Assembly (NCBI GenBank): GCA_045546255.1
Contig: JAZQCK010000015.1
Coordinates: forward strand, 74,237-138,236
From: RGIG5612 sp045546255
GTDB taxonomy: Bacteria > Bacillota > Clostridia > Lachnospirales > Lachnospiraceae
Length of the DNA stretch: 64,000 nt
Direction of reading: 5' to 3'
The stretch's first letter is position 1. Every line of letters begins with the position of its first letter. Under the pieces are notes generated by a model, which made no database searches, was not told the DNA's origin, and saw only the letters and a program-made list of their open reading frames with translations. Positions 1 to 9,100 of the stretch are shown here, in pieces. A program made the position numbers and the translations under genes.

Positions 1-765
1 CATGATGAGTATCCGCGCCTTACGAATGAACAGGTCAGAAGTGCGCTTGGGGCCTTTGCGTTTACACAGGAAGAGGTGGAACGGAAACTGGGTCAGCTCT
101 CTGGAGGAGAACGCGTCAGGCTTGCGCTTTGCAAGATGCTTTTTACGAGACCAAACCTGTTGATCTTAGATGAGCCGACGAACCATTTGGATATTTTTGG
201 AAAAGAAGCATTGGAGCAAATGCTGAATGAATATACGGGAACGGTTTTGTTTGTGTCTCATGACAGATATTTTATCAAGCGGATCGCAACGCAGATCCTG
301 GACTTCGAGAATGACCGGGTAGAGTTTTATCCTTGCAATTATGACGAGTATCTGGAAGAGAAAAAGAAAAGGGAAGCGAGACTGCTTTCTGCTTCATCGG
401 GAACTGGAACACGAAATGACAGTGCTAAGGAACTGTCGGAAAGCGCTGCTGAAGATCTGCCTTTCGCAGAGATTCCGGAAGGAATGAGCGCAGAGATGAT
501 GGAGGCGATCCGGAAGAATCCAGGGAAGGAACGATCGAGAATCGAACGTAAACTGGCAAAACTGGAAGAAGAACTGGAGGCAAGCGAAGAAAGATTAAGC
601 GCTCTGCATGAACAGTACAATGATCCGGAAACCTCTGCAGATTATGAGAAACTGGGAGAAATCCAAAAAGAAATAGCAGAGCAGGAAGCTCTGCAGGAGG
701 AACTCCTTGGGCAGATCATGGAGCAGGAAGAGGCTCTTGAATTATTGGAGCGAATTGTGTCATAG
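1..765 (+). CDS. ABC-F family ATPase, C-terminal part (5' end outside window)
   Basis: The reading frame is open from the first base, so this is the C-terminal part of a longer protein. It carries an ABC signature (LSGGERVRLALCKMLF), Walker B (LLILDEPTNHLDI) and the switch His (LFVSHDRYF). There are no membrane segments. A charged Glu/Lys-rich coiled coil of about 80 residues follows. This pattern is that of the soluble ABC-F translation factors (EttA/Uup/YdiF type), which act on the ribosome; some give antibiotic protection. The second nucleotide-binding domain is the one seen. A strong hairpin terminator follows the stop codon. The subfamily cannot be named without the missing N-terminal half. 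Confidence 0.9.
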   Translation, partial: HDEYPRLTNEQVRSALGAFAFTQEEVERKLGQLSGGERVRLALCKMLFTRPNLLILDEPTNHLDIFGKEALEQMLNEYTGTVLFVSHDRYFIKRIATQILDFENDRVEFYPCNYDEYLEEKKKREARLLSASSGTGTRNDSAKELSESAAEDLPFAEIPEGMSAEMMEAIRKNPGKERSRIERKLAKLEEELEASEERLSALHEQYNDPETSADYEKLGEIQKEIAEQEALQEELLGQIMEQEEALELLERIVS

Positions 766-786
766 GGACTGATTCTGAAGGAACAT

Positions 787-818
787 AAAAAGCGGCAAAA
801 AGCCGCTTTTTATTTTTG
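787..818. terminator. Rho-independent terminator, probably bidirectional
   Basis: A 10-bp stem (787-796 with 802-811, core GCGGC/GCCGC) has a 5-nt A loop and flanking A and T tracts. It lies between the convergent ABC-F and ABC exporter genes and can serve both. Confidence 0.85.
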
Positions 819-831
819 CTATCGATTAGAA

Positions 832-2589
832 TCAAGCGATGGTCTGGGCATTTACCAGCTTTGCATATTCGCTGTTCAGCTCCATCAATTCGTTGTGGGT
901 TCCATATTCGACCACCTGATTGTCTTCGATCACAGCGATTTTATCTGCGTTTCTAACCGTGCTCAGACGATGCGCAATGATGATCGAGGTGCGTCCTTTG
1001 GCAAGTTCATCGAAGGCATCCTGAATGCGGATCTCCGTAATGCTGTCAAGGGCAGAAGTTGCCTCATCTAAGATAATGATTGGTGGGTTTTTTAAGAAGA
1101 TACGGGCAATTCCAATCCGCTGCTTCTGACCGCCGGAAAGCATAACGCCCCTCTCTCCAATATAAGAATCGTATTGTTCCGGCATCTGCATGATCTCTTC
1201 GTGAATCTCAGCTTTTTTCGCTGCTTCTGTTATTTCTTCCATACTTGCATCCGGCTTTCCGTATGCAATGTTTTCTTTGATCGTTCCGGCAAACATAAAG
1301 ACATCCTGCTGCACTATACCGATCGCACGCCGCAAGGATTGCTGCGTGACACTTCGGATGTCATGCCCATCCACAGAGATGAAACCGTCACTGACTTCGT
1401 AAAAACGCGGGATCAGATTGCTGAGTGTCGTCTTTCCCCCGCCAGACGGACCGACAATGGCGAGCGTTGTTCCTGCAGGAATGCGGAGCGAAATATGCTT
1501 AAGGACTTCTAATTGATCCAGCTTGTGGCCGTTTGCTTCTTCGTAGGAGAAACTCACGTCGTTGATTTCGATATCTCCGCGAACATTGTTAAGCTCCAGC
1601 GCATCTTCCGCATCCGTGATTTCCGGATCGGTCCGCATGATCTCGAGGAAACGCCTGAAGCCTGCCATTCCTGCCATGTATTGTTCTACAAAATTGACCA
1701 GCTTTCTGACCGGAGTAATGAACGAGGATACATACAGGCTGAACGTTACAAGTCCGATGTAGCTTAGCGTATCTTTCATGATATAGTAGCCGCCGACCAT
1801 GATGACCAGGACGGAAAGGATCGGAAGGGCAAACTCCATGCCGGCATGGAAGATGGCCATGGCATTATAGTAGCCACGCTTAGACTCTACATATTCTTTG
1901 TTCGTATCCTCGAATTTCTTCAGTTCGATTTCTTCGTTTGCAAAGGCTTTTGCGGTGCGGATTCCAGAAAAACCGCTTTCAATTGTGGCATTGATCTCTG
2001 CCTGCTTTGCCTTCACCTTTACACTGGCATCCGCCATGCGTTTTCTTAAGATGATTGTGAAGATCACGAAAAGAGGGATCACAGCGAAGACGATCAGCGC
2101 CAGCCTCCACTCGATACCACATAATATGATAAAAGCACCAATGATCGTGATCGAAGAGATTAGAAGGTCTTCCGGACCATGATGCGCCAGCTCTGCAATT
2201 TCAAAAAGATCATTTGTAACACGGCTCATCAGCTGACCGGTGCGGTGTTTATCGAAGTAGCGGAAGCTCAGACCTTCAATATGAGTAAAAAGCACGCTGC
2301 GCATATCGGCTTCCATATAGACGCCCATGCGATGTCCCCAATAGGTGATGATGTAATAAAGGAAGGCTCTTACAATATAGGCCGAGACCATGATCACCAT
2401 TACGGTAAAGAAAGTCTTGTATTCGTTCTCTGGAAGGTATTTTTCCATGCTCATCTTAGAAATATAAGGAAAGGTCAGATCGACCGCTGCAACGAGCAGG
2501 GCGCAGACCATATCGAGCAGGAATAATCCGAGATGCTTTTTATAAAAAAGCGCAAATATCTTAATGCTGCCTGAGTTCTTATAATCCAT
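832..2589 (-). CDS. ABC exporter, fused membrane and ATPase domains
   Basis: The 585-residue protein is a half-transporter of the MsbA/LmrA-like multidrug or lipid exporter class. It has six predicted membrane segments in residues 1-310 and then a nucleotide-binding domain with Walker A (GPSGGGKTT), signature (LSGGQKQRIGIAR), Walker B (IIILDEATSALD) and H-loop (IIAHRLS). All catalytic residues are canonical, so it can work as a homodimer. The start was set at the ATG at 2589 because a GGAG lies 7 nt upstream; a longer frame to 2646 has no such site. It diverges from the division cluster and shares the 355-bp upstream region. The substrate is unknown. Confidence 0.9.
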   Translation of the reverse strand: MDYKNSGSIKIFALFYKKHLGLFLLDMVCALLVAAVDLTFPYISKMSMEKYLPENEYKTFFTVMVIMVSAYIVRAFLYYIITYWGHRMGVYMEADMRSVLFTHIEGLSFRYFDKHRTGQLMSRVTNDLFEIAELAHHGPEDLLISSITIIGAFIILCGIEWRLALIVFAVIPLFVIFTIILRKRMADASVKVKAKQAEINATIESGFSGIRTAKAFANEEIELKKFEDTNKEYVESKRGYYNAMAIFHAGMEFALPILSVLVIMVGGYYIMKDTLSYIGLVTFSLYVSSFITPVRKLVNFVEQYMAGMAGFRRFLEIMRTDPEITDAEDALELNNVRGDIEINDVSFSYEEANGHKLDQLEVLKHISLRIPAGTTLAIVGPSGGGKTTLSNLIPRFYEVSDGFISVDGHDIRSVTQQSLRRAIGIVQQDVFMFAGTIKENIAYGKPDASMEEITEAAKKAEIHEEIMQMPEQYDSYIGERGVMLSGGQKQRIGIARIFLKNPPIIILDEATSALDSITEIRIQDAFDELAKGRTSIIIAHRLSTVRNADKIAVIEDNQVVEYGTHNELMELNSEYAKLVNAQTIA

Positions 2590-2733
2590 AGTTTTCTCCG
2601 GAATCTGTATTGAAAATAATGTATCACATATGCTGTCAGTTCTCAAATTTTTCCCTTTTTACAAAGTGGTGGAGATGGGCTTTTTTTGAAACTGAAAAAA
2701 ACGAATTTTTTTTGAAAAAACATGCAAAAACAG

Positions 2734-2762
2734 TTGATTTTTGTGTCATAAGGGGGTAAAAT
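2734..2762 (+). promoter_or_regulatory. mraZ promoter
   Basis: A -35 TTGATT (2734-2739) and -10 TAAAAT (2757-2762) are separated by exactly 17 bp. The expected start of transcription near 2769 falls just before the AAGTGGT repeats, leaving a leader of about 175 nt before mraZ. Confidence 0.75.
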
Positions 2763-2770
2763 TGCCATAC

Positions 2771-2807
2771 AAGTGGTTCGAAGTGGTACTTAAGGGAGCG
2801 AAGTGGT
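2771..2807 (+). promoter_or_regulatory. MraZ-box array (operator)
   Basis: AAGTGGT occurs at 2771, 2781 and 2801, in 10-bp register, with a degenerate unit (TAAGGGA) at 2791. Another AAGTGGT lies at 2664 and is followed in about the same register by GATGGG. Known MraZ operators are GTGG/TGGG repeats spaced by one helical turn. The array lies just downstream of the predicted start site, so autorepression of the division operon is the likely role. Confidence 0.75.
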
Positions 2808-2944
2808 AAATGCTCAGAGCCATCAACATTATTGATTTTTTGGGATTTGCTGAAGAGTAAAGGGCACGGAGCTCCTTAAGTTGGTACTTAGCGCAATAGG
2901 GCGCTTTAGTATAAAAAGACACAAATGTCGCTGGGAGGTAACAG

Positions 2945-3385
2945 GTGAGCAAGATGTTTATGGGTGAATACAACCACACCATAGACGCCAAGGGCAGAAT
3001 TATTGTCCCTTCGAAATTCCGGGAGATTCTCGGAGAAAATTTCGTTGTCACTAAAGGTTTGGACGGCTGCTTGTGGGTTTTTCCGGCTGAAGAGTGGGAC
3101 TTGTTTTATGAGAAACTCCGCAGCCTGCCTGTTACCAAAAAAGACACACGTAACTTTGTAAGAAATTTCATGGCGAATGCCGATAATCCGGAAATCGATA
3201 AACAGGGAAGAGTCCTGATCCCGCAGAACTTAAGAAAGGCAGCAAACCTGGAAAAAGATGTGGTACTGATCGGAACCGGACCAAGAATCGAAATCTGGAA
3301 CAAGGATGCTTGGGAAGCAACCTACGAAGAAGAAGACGCTGACGAGATCGCAGAGCGCATGGGAGATTGGGGATTTGATATTTAA
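2945..3385 (+). CDS. mraZ: Transcriptional regulator MraZ
   Basis: The 146-residue protein has two SpoVT/AbrB-like swapped-hairpin domains (near residues 5-55 and 75-125). The signatures are GEYNHTIDAKGRIIVPSKF and DKQGRVLIPQNLR. MraZ forms ring-shaped oligomers and binds tandem GTGG-type boxes, repressing the division and cell-wall operon it heads. The GTG at 2945 is chosen because GGAGGT lies 5 nt upstream; the ATG at 2954 would be too far from that site. The tail is longer and more acidic than in many homologues. The gene overlaps rsmH. Confidence 0.97.
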   Translation: MSKMFMGEYNHTIDAKGRIIVPSKFREILGENFVVTKGLDGCLWVFPAEEWDLFYEKLRSLPVTKKDTRNFVRNFMANADNPEIDKQGRVLIPQNLRKAANLEKDVVLIGTGPRIEIWNKDAWEATYEEEDADEIAERMGDWGFDI

Positions 3386-4331
3386 ACACGAATCCGTACT
3401 GCCGGAAGAGACGATAGAGTATCTGAACATTAAACCGGATGGAATCTACGTTGACGGAACCTTAGGCGGAGGCGGACATTCCTACCGGATCCTCGAAAAG
3501 CTCGAAAACGGAAAACTGATCGGGATCGATCAGGATGAAGAAGCGCTGGAAGCAGCCGGACAGAGATTGGCTCCCTTTAGAGAAAAAGCGATCCTTGTAA
3601 AAGACAATTACGTCAATATCCAAAACGTACTTAGGCAACTGAACATTGATAAAGTGGATGGAATCCTGCTTGATATCGGAGTTTCATCCTATCAGATAGA
3701 TAATCCCGACAGAGGTTTTTCATACAAGGACGATGCCCCTCTGGACATGAGAATGGACAGGGCTCGTTCCTTATCTGCTAAAGAGGTCGTAAACACCTAC
3801 AGCAGGGAAGAACTTGCAAGAATCATCAGGGATTACGGTGAAGATAATTTTGCGGCGAATATCGCCAAGCACATTGTAAACGAAAGAGAGAAGGCCCCGA
3901 TCGAAACCACCGGTCAGCTTGCAAAAATCGTAGAGCAGGCGATTCCGGCGAAGGTCAGAAAGGGGAAGAAAGGATTTGCAAAGAAGACCTTCCAGGCAAT
4001 CCGGATCGAAGTGAATTCGGAATTGGATGTCTTAAGAGATTCGATCGATACGATGATCGACCTCTTGAATCCGGGAGGAAGACTTTGCATTATCACCTTC
4101 CATTCATTGGAGGACCGCATAGTCAAAAATGCGTTCCGTCGAAATCAAGAACCATGCACGTGCCCTCGGGATTTCCCCGTATGTGTATGCGGGAAAGTCT
4201 CGAAGGGACACGTGCTAACGAAGAGGCCCGTCATTCCTACTAGTGAGGAATGTTCAAGTAATAAAAGAGCAACGAGTGCAAAGCTGAGAGTGTTTGAAAA
4301 GGCAGAAGATGAGAAACACGAAACGGATTGA
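3375..4331 (+). CDS. rsmH: 16S rRNA (cytosine-1402 N4)-methyltransferase RsmH
   Basis: The family (MraW) methylates C1402 of 16S rRNA with S-adenosylmethionine. Visible marks are HESVLPEE at the N-terminus, the SAM-binding DGTLGGGGHS, LLDIGVSSYQ, the DRGFSY stretch, and the C-terminal FHSLEDRIVK. A Cys cluster (CTCPRDFPVCVCG) typical of the family is present. A TTG start at 3375 gives 318 residues, close to the usual 310. It has GGGAG 9 nt upstream and overlaps mraZ by 11 nt. Earlier in-frame starts would run far into mraZ. It overlaps ftsL by 23 nt. Confidence 0.95.
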   Translation: MIFKHESVLPEETIEYLNIKPDGIYVDGTLGGGGHSYRILEKLENGKLIGIDQDEEALEAAGQRLAPFREKAILVKDNYVNIQNVLRQLNIDKVDGILLDIGVSSYQIDNPDRGFSYKDDAPLDMRMDRARSLSAKEVVNTYSREELARIIRDYGEDNFAANIAKHIVNEREKAPIETTGQLAKIVEQAIPAKVRKGKKGFAKKTFQAIRIEVNSELDVLRDSIDTMIDLLNPGGRLCIITFHSLEDRIVKNAFRRNQEPCTCPRDFPVCVCGKVSKGHVLTKRPVIPTSEECSSNKRATSAKLRVFEKAEDEKHETD

Positions 4332-4797
4332 TCAACTGAATAGTGTGGAAAGAATTTTCGCCGACGGAAATACTGTCCGTAAAGAAAAAGTTTACGAGAC
4401 GGTCCGTATGACACGGCCAAGACGGCCACTGCAAAAAACGGAGAGACAAAAACAGGTTATCAGGAAAGTCGACAGACAGAAAAGAGCAATCAGATATTCT
4501 TGCATCGGTTTTTCTGTTGCTGTTTTGGTCGCTTTGTGCGTTGTGATGCTCACGATGGTAGTACAGAACAGTGATCTGAATACTGACATCTCCAGACTGG
4601 AGACAGAATGGGAGGAACTCAGATCACAGAACGATTCGAAAGAATACGATATGAACGTCAGCGTAGATCTGAACTACGTGGTTCAGGTGGCGACGCAGGA
4701 ACTTGGCATGGTCCGAAGCAGCGCCGGCCAGATACGCACTTACGACTCTTCAGATTCTGAATATTTGAAACAATTAGCAGAAATACCAACGAAATAA
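4309..4797 (+). CDS. ftsL: Cell division protein FtsL-like
   Basis: This is a bitopic protein of about 162 residues. A basic cytoplasmic N-terminus of about 65 residues is followed by one membrane segment (GFSVAVLVALCVVMLTMVV) and a short extracytoplasmic heptad region. Identity rests on position between rsmH and the class B PBP, and on topology, because FtsL sequences diverge quickly. It should recruit and activate the division PBP-FtsW pair with DivIC/FtsB. ATG 4309 has AAGG 6 nt upstream; a TTG at 4294 is possible. A 7-bp hairpin (4785-4804) overlaps the stop codon and might tune transcription into the next gene. Confidence 0.85.
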   Translation: MRNTKRIDQLNSVERIFADGNTVRKEKVYETVRMTRPRRPLQKTERQKQVIRKVDRQKRAIRYSCIGFSVAVLVALCVVMLTMVVQNSDLNTDISRLETEWEELRSQNDSKEYDMNVSVDLNYVVQVATQELGMVRSSAGQIRTYDSSDSEYLKQLAEIPTK

Positions 4798-4847
4798 CGT
4801 TGGTGTTTCTTGGTTGTAAAGAGAAAACGGCGAATGGATATGGATAG

Positions 4848-6656
4848 ATGAGGAATAAAAGAAAGGATAATTCCAGAGAGAAAAAAAGAATGGGTAGCAG
4901 ATTTGGAATCGTTACCATCATTTTTTTTGTACTGATGGGAATTGTTGCTATCCGCCTTGTCTGGATCGTCGCCTTTGACGGCAACAAATATGCCAAGGCT
5001 GCCCTGGCACAGTCTGAAACATCCAGCATCACGCTGACTTCTAAACGCGGCGATATCATTGACCGCAATAATGTGCAGCTTGCAACAAGCACAAAAGTCT
5101 ATAATTTAATTCTTGATCCGCGTGTCATCCTCTCAAATGAAGAACGTTATTTAGAGCCGACGGTTTCGGCAATCTCGACCTGCTTTGATATTCCGGCAGA
5201 AGATCTTAAAACAAAGATTGCAGAAAATCCAAACAGCAGTTATATTACACTGAAAAAAAGTTTGACCTATGCAGAAGTCGAGGGCTTTCTTGAGATGAAA
5301 GAAGCAGATCCCAAGATCAATGGAATCTGGCTGGAAGAAAACTTTAAGAGGAATTATACCTATGGAACGCTGGCTTCTTCTGTTATTGGCTTTACGGATG
5401 GCGGCGTTGGTTCTTATGGGCTGGAATATATGTATAATGAACAGCTGACCGGAAACGATGGAATGGAGTATTCCTTCGTTAACAGCAGCAATGTGCTAGA
5501 GACGGTCCGTAAAGATGCAGAAGACGGAAACACGATCAAGACAACGATCGATTACAATATCCAGGCGATCGTGGAGCAGGAGATTGCAGCGACACAGGCA
5601 GAGCTGAAACCGCTGACCGTTGCCTGTGTGATCCAGGATCCGAATACCGGAGAAATCCTGGCGATGGCAGACAGCAAGAATTTTGATCCGAATGATCCGA
5701 GAAACTTAAGCTACAGCTATACGCCGGAGCAGATTGCTGCTATGTCGGATGAGGATACGACCAATGCGCTGAGCGAAAGCTGGAAGAACTTCTGCGTCAC
5801 AAGCAGTTTCGAGCCTGGTTCTACCTTTAAGCCGTTCACTTTGGCAATGGCGCTCGAAGAGAACAAAATCAGCAAGACAGATGAGTATGACTGCAGCGGT
5901 AGTCAGGTCTTCTTCGCAGGCTCACCATGGGAGCGGACGATCTGGTGCTATGAAAGAGATGGCCATGGTCACATGGATGTGAAGGGCACGATCGTAAACT
6001 CCTGCAACATTTCTCTTGCTGATATGGCAGGTAAGGTTGGGGTGGAATCCTTCTGTAAATATCAGAGAAAATTTGGCTTTGGCCATTATACGGACATCGA
6101 CCTTCCAAACGAGATGAGCTGCGAGCCGCTTTTATATAACGAAAGCAACATGACAGAACTCGACCTTGCAACAAACGGATTCGGACAGAACTTCAACCTG
6201 ACGATGATCCAGATGTCGACCGGTTTTTGCTCGCTGATCAACGGAGGTTATCTGTATCGACCGTATATGGTAAAGGGTATCTATAACGCAGATGGAGAAC
6301 TGCTCAAATCATTTGACAGAGTGTTGGTTTCACAGACGATCTCTCCGGATACCAGCGATTTCGTCAAAGACTGCTTAAGAGCGGTTGTAACAGACGGTAC
6401 CGGAAAAGCTGCGGCTGTTGAGGGATATAAGATCGCAGGAAAGACCGGAACAGCACAGAAAGGTGATAAAGAAGGAGACCTCTACGTCATCTCCTTCATC
6501 GGATTTGCACCATATGATAATCCGCAGGTATTATGCTATGTCGCGATCGACGAGCCGAATACCGGTGACGCGAGTGGTTTTGCTGCAGCTTTATTCAGCA
6601 GAATCATGACAAATGTGTTATCTTATATGAACATTCCGCCTGATAATATGGGCTGA
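4848..6656 (+). CDS. Class B penicillin-binding protein (FtsI/PBP2B type)
   Basis: The 602-residue division transpeptidase has one N-terminal membrane anchor (residues 20-42), the dimerisation domain (RGDIIDRNNVQLA) and a transpeptidase domain with all three motifs: STFK (catalytic Ser), SCN and KTGTA. No C-terminal PASTA domains are present, which argues against SpoVD of the Bacillus type and for an FtsI-like enzyme. It cross-links septal peptidoglycan in partnership with FtsW, encoded three genes downstream. The ribosome binding site at 4848 is weak, so translation may depend on upstream coupling. Confidence 0.93.
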   Translation: MRNKRKDNSREKKRMGSRFGIVTIIFFVLMGIVAIRLVWIVAFDGNKYAKAALAQSETSSITLTSKRGDIIDRNNVQLATSTKVYNLILDPRVILSNEERYLEPTVSAISTCFDIPAEDLKTKIAENPNSSYITLKKSLTYAEVEGFLEMKEADPKINGIWLEENFKRNYTYGTLASSVIGFTDGGVGSYGLEYMYNEQLTGNDGMEYSFVNSSNVLETVRKDAEDGNTIKTTIDYNIQAIVEQEIAATQAELKPLTVACVIQDPNTGEILAMADSKNFDPNDPRNLSYSYTPEQIAAMSDEDTTNALSESWKNFCVTSSFEPGSTFKPFTLAMALEENKISKTDEYDCSGSQVFFAGSPWERTIWCYERDGHGHMDVKGTIVNSCNISLADMAGKVGVESFCKYQRKFGFGHYTDIDLPNEMSCEPLLYNESNMTELDLATNGFGQNFNLTMIQMSTGFCSLINGGYLYRPYMVKGIYNADGELLKSFDRVLVSQTISPDTSDFVKDCLRAVVTDGTGKAAAVEGYKIAGKTGTAQKGDKEGDLYVISFIGFAPYDNPQVLCYVAIDEPNTGDASGFAAALFSRIMTNVLSYMNIPPDNMG

Positions 6657-6680
6657 TAATAAAAAGAGACGGGGAAGAAT

Positions 6681-7649
6681 ATGAACTGGCTTACATTGAT
6701 TGCACTACCAATCGGATTCGTGATAGGGGTCATCCTGATTCCTGTTTTTATTCCGATCCTTAAGAAATTTAAATTCGGACAGCAGATCCGGGAAGAAGGC
6801 CCGGAAGCACATTTGAAAAAGAGCGGAACTCCGACAATGGGAGGTGTCTGCATCGTGATTGCGATGCTGGTTGGAACGGCACCGTTTATTCCTGCATCGA
6901 AAGAAGCGCTGCCGGTGATGATCGGAACACTCTTGTTCAGTCTGATCGGCTTTTTGGATGACTTTTTGAAGATTAAAAAACATCAGAGCGAAGGCCTTAA
7001 AGCATGGCAGAAATTTCTCCTTCAAATTATTTTTACGGTTGGATTGATGGCGTATTGTTCACTCGCCTTAGGACATGGCACCAACACAATCGTGCCGTTC
7101 TTAGGTGACTGCAACCTTCATGGCTGGTGGTATTTCGTAATCTTCTGCGGCATCATGGGCTGCGTCAACGGCGCTAACTTTACAGATGGCCTGGACGGTC
7201 TTGCAAGTTCTGTAACAATCGTGATCGCACTGTTCTTTACGGTTGCGTCAGTCGTTTTCTTTGGAAAGACGGTACCAGATCCGGCAAGCCTTGCAATGCT
7301 TGGAGCTTTGGCTGCTTTTCTGATTTTTAATCGTTACCCGGCGAAGATCTTTATGGGTGATACCGGATCGCTCGCACTTGGCGGATTTGTGGCCTGTGAG
7401 GCAATGCTGAATAAAGCGCCGGTCTTCCTGGTGTTTGTTGCATTCATCTATCTGCTTGAGATCATTTCAGTCATCTTGCAGGTTGGATTCTTCAAACTGA
7501 CCCACGGAAAGAGGATCTTCCGCATGGCTCCGATCCATCACCACTTTGAGCTCGGCGGTATGAGCGAGGTGAAGGTCGTAATTTTCTTTACCGTGATCAC
7601 CGTGATTGGATGTCTTATTGCCACAGCTGGTTTTTTGATTCATCCGTAA
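6681..7649 (+). CDS. mraY: Phospho-N-acetylmuramoyl-pentapeptide transferase MraY
   Basis: MraY moves phospho-MurNAc-pentapeptide from UDP to undecaprenyl phosphate, making lipid I at the inner face of the membrane. The 322-residue protein shows about ten membrane segments and the family marks GTPTMGG, GFLDDFLK (the conserved Asp pair), NFTDGLDGLA, FMGDTGSLALGG and the His-rich PIHHHFEL loop. GGGGAAG lies just before the ATG. It sits 24 nt after the PBP gene in the same operon. Confidence 0.98.
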   Translation: MNWLTLIALPIGFVIGVILIPVFIPILKKFKFGQQIREEGPEAHLKKSGTPTMGGVCIVIAMLVGTAPFIPASKEALPVMIGTLLFSLIGFLDDFLKIKKHQSEGLKAWQKFLLQIIFTVGLMAYCSLALGHGTNTIVPFLGDCNLHGWWYFVIFCGIMGCVNGANFTDGLDGLASSVTIVIALFFTVASVVFFGKTVPDPASLAMLGALAAFLIFNRYPAKIFMGDTGSLALGGFVACEAMLNKAPVFLVFVAFIYLLEIISVILQVGFFKLTHGKRIFRMAPIHHHFELGGMSEVKVVIFFTVITVIGCLIATAGFLIHP

Positions 7650-7738
7650 TCATTTATGTCGGATGCTAAATCGCAATATAAAAAGAGCATACGGTGGCGA
7701 TCAGTAGATTCACAAATAAATGTAAGGACGATAGCATT

Positions 7739-9100
7739 ATGAAACTAGATGGAAAAACGATTTTAATATACGGAATGGGAATCAGCGGCAAAGGCGTCGC
7801 TACTTTGCTTAAGAACCATGATAATTTTCTGATCCTTTATGATGGAAACGAAGAGCTGGATAAAGAGGCTCTTTTGGATGAACTGGGTCTGGCAGAAAAA
7901 GCAAAAGTGATCACAGGACAATTAAAAGAAGAGCACTTAAAAGAGGTTGATATTTTAGCGCTCAGTCCGGGAGTGTCTGCTTTTGCTCCGGATATTGAAA
8001 TGGCCAGGAATCTGGGGATTGCGATCCTTGGTGAGATAGAGATTGCTTATGAGATTGCCAAAGGTCGTCTTGCGGCGATCACGGGAACAAATGGAAAGAC
8101 AACGACAACAGCGTTGACCGGAGAGATCATGAAAACAGCTTTTCCGGAGGTTTTTGTTGTCGGGAATATCGGAAAGAGCTTTGCATCGGTTGCGGATGAA
8201 ACAACAGAGCAGAGCGTTGTTGTTGCAGAGATTTCAAGTTTTCAGCTGGAGTCGATTGATGAGTTCCATCCGGAGGTCAGCGCAGTTTTAAATCTGACGC
8301 CGGATCATCTGGACCGTCATGGAAGTTTTGAAAACTATGCAGCAGTCAAAATGCAGATTGCAAAGAATCAACGCCCGGATGAAATCTGCGTGATCAATTA
8401 TGATGATGAATATCTTCGTTCCTTAGCAGAAGATATTGTTCCAAAGAAACTCTATTTCTCCCTTACCCACGAGATGGATTACGGCATCTTCCTGAAAGGC
8501 GATATGATCTGCTATCAGGATGAGAATGGCCTCAAGGAGATCATACGAAAAGACGACATGAATCTCATGGGTGACCACAATATTCAAAATGTAATGGCAG
8601 CCTGTGGTATTGGAATTGCAATGGGTGTTTCCATCCCACAGATTGCAGATGCGGTCAGAAACTTCAAAGCTGTCGAGCATAGGATCGAATTTGTCTGCAA
8701 AAAGAAAGGGGTTTCCTACTACAACGATTCCAAAGGAACCAACACGGATGCGGCGGAAAAAGCGGTATCTGCCATGGTAACTCCTACCATCCTGATTGCA
8801 GGAGGTTACGATAAAGGCGCAGATTTTACAGATTGGATCAATGGCTTTAACGGAAAAGTCCGGGATATGCTTTTAATCGGCCAAACTGCGGAAAAAATTA
8901 AAGAAACTGCTTTAGCCTGTGGCTTTAACAATCTTCATATGTGTGAAAATCTGGAGGCAGCAGTAAAACTGGCAGCTGAAATGGCGAATGACGGAGATGC
9001 GGTCCTGCTTTCTCCGGCGTGCGCAAGCTGGGGACAGTTTAAGAATTATGAGCAGAGAGGCGAACTCTTTAAAGAGTATGTGAGGGCTCTTGACGATTGA
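7739..9100 (+). CDS. murD: UDP-N-acetylmuramoylalanine-D-glutamate ligase MurD
   Basis: This cytoplasmic Mur ligase adds D-glutamate to UDP-MurNAc-L-Ala. It shows an N-terminal Rossmann-like domain (GMGISGKG), the ATP-binding P-loop GTNGKTTTT, the conserved LNLTPDHLDRH and the C-terminal YNDSKGTNTDA and LLSPACASWGQF motifs. ATG 7739 (453 residues) is preferred because AAGGA lies about 10 nt upstream and the usual MurD length is matched. An in-frame GTG at 7694 has no clear ribosome binding site. It overlaps ftsW by 4 nt, so the two are probably translationally coupled. Confidence 0.97.
   Translation: MKLDGKTILIYGMGISGKGVATLLKNHDNFLILYDGNEELDKEALLDELGLAEKAKVITGQLKEEHLKEVDILALSPGVSAFAPDIEMARNLGIAILGEIEIAYEIAKGRLAAITGTNGKTTTTALTGEIMKTAFPEVFVVGNIGKSFASVADETTEQSVVVAEISSFQLESIDEFHPEVSAVLNLTPDHLDRHGSFENYAAVKMQIAKNQRPDEICVINYDDEYLRSLAEDIVPKKLYFSLTHEMDYGIFLKGDMICYQDENGLKEIIRKDDMNLMGDHNIQNVMAACGIGIAMGVSIPQIADAVRNFKAVEHRIEFVCKKKGVSYYNDSKGTNTDAAEKAVSAMVTPTILIAGGYDKGADFTDWINGFNGKVRDMLLIGQTAEKIKETALACGFNNLHMCENLEAAVKLAAEMANDGDAVLLSPACASWGQFKNYEQRGELFKEYVRALDD

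Noticed and set aside
2590..2733. Gene in the gap before mraZ
   Set aside because: Only short frames without ribosome binding sites exist; the stretch is AT-rich and holds control elements.
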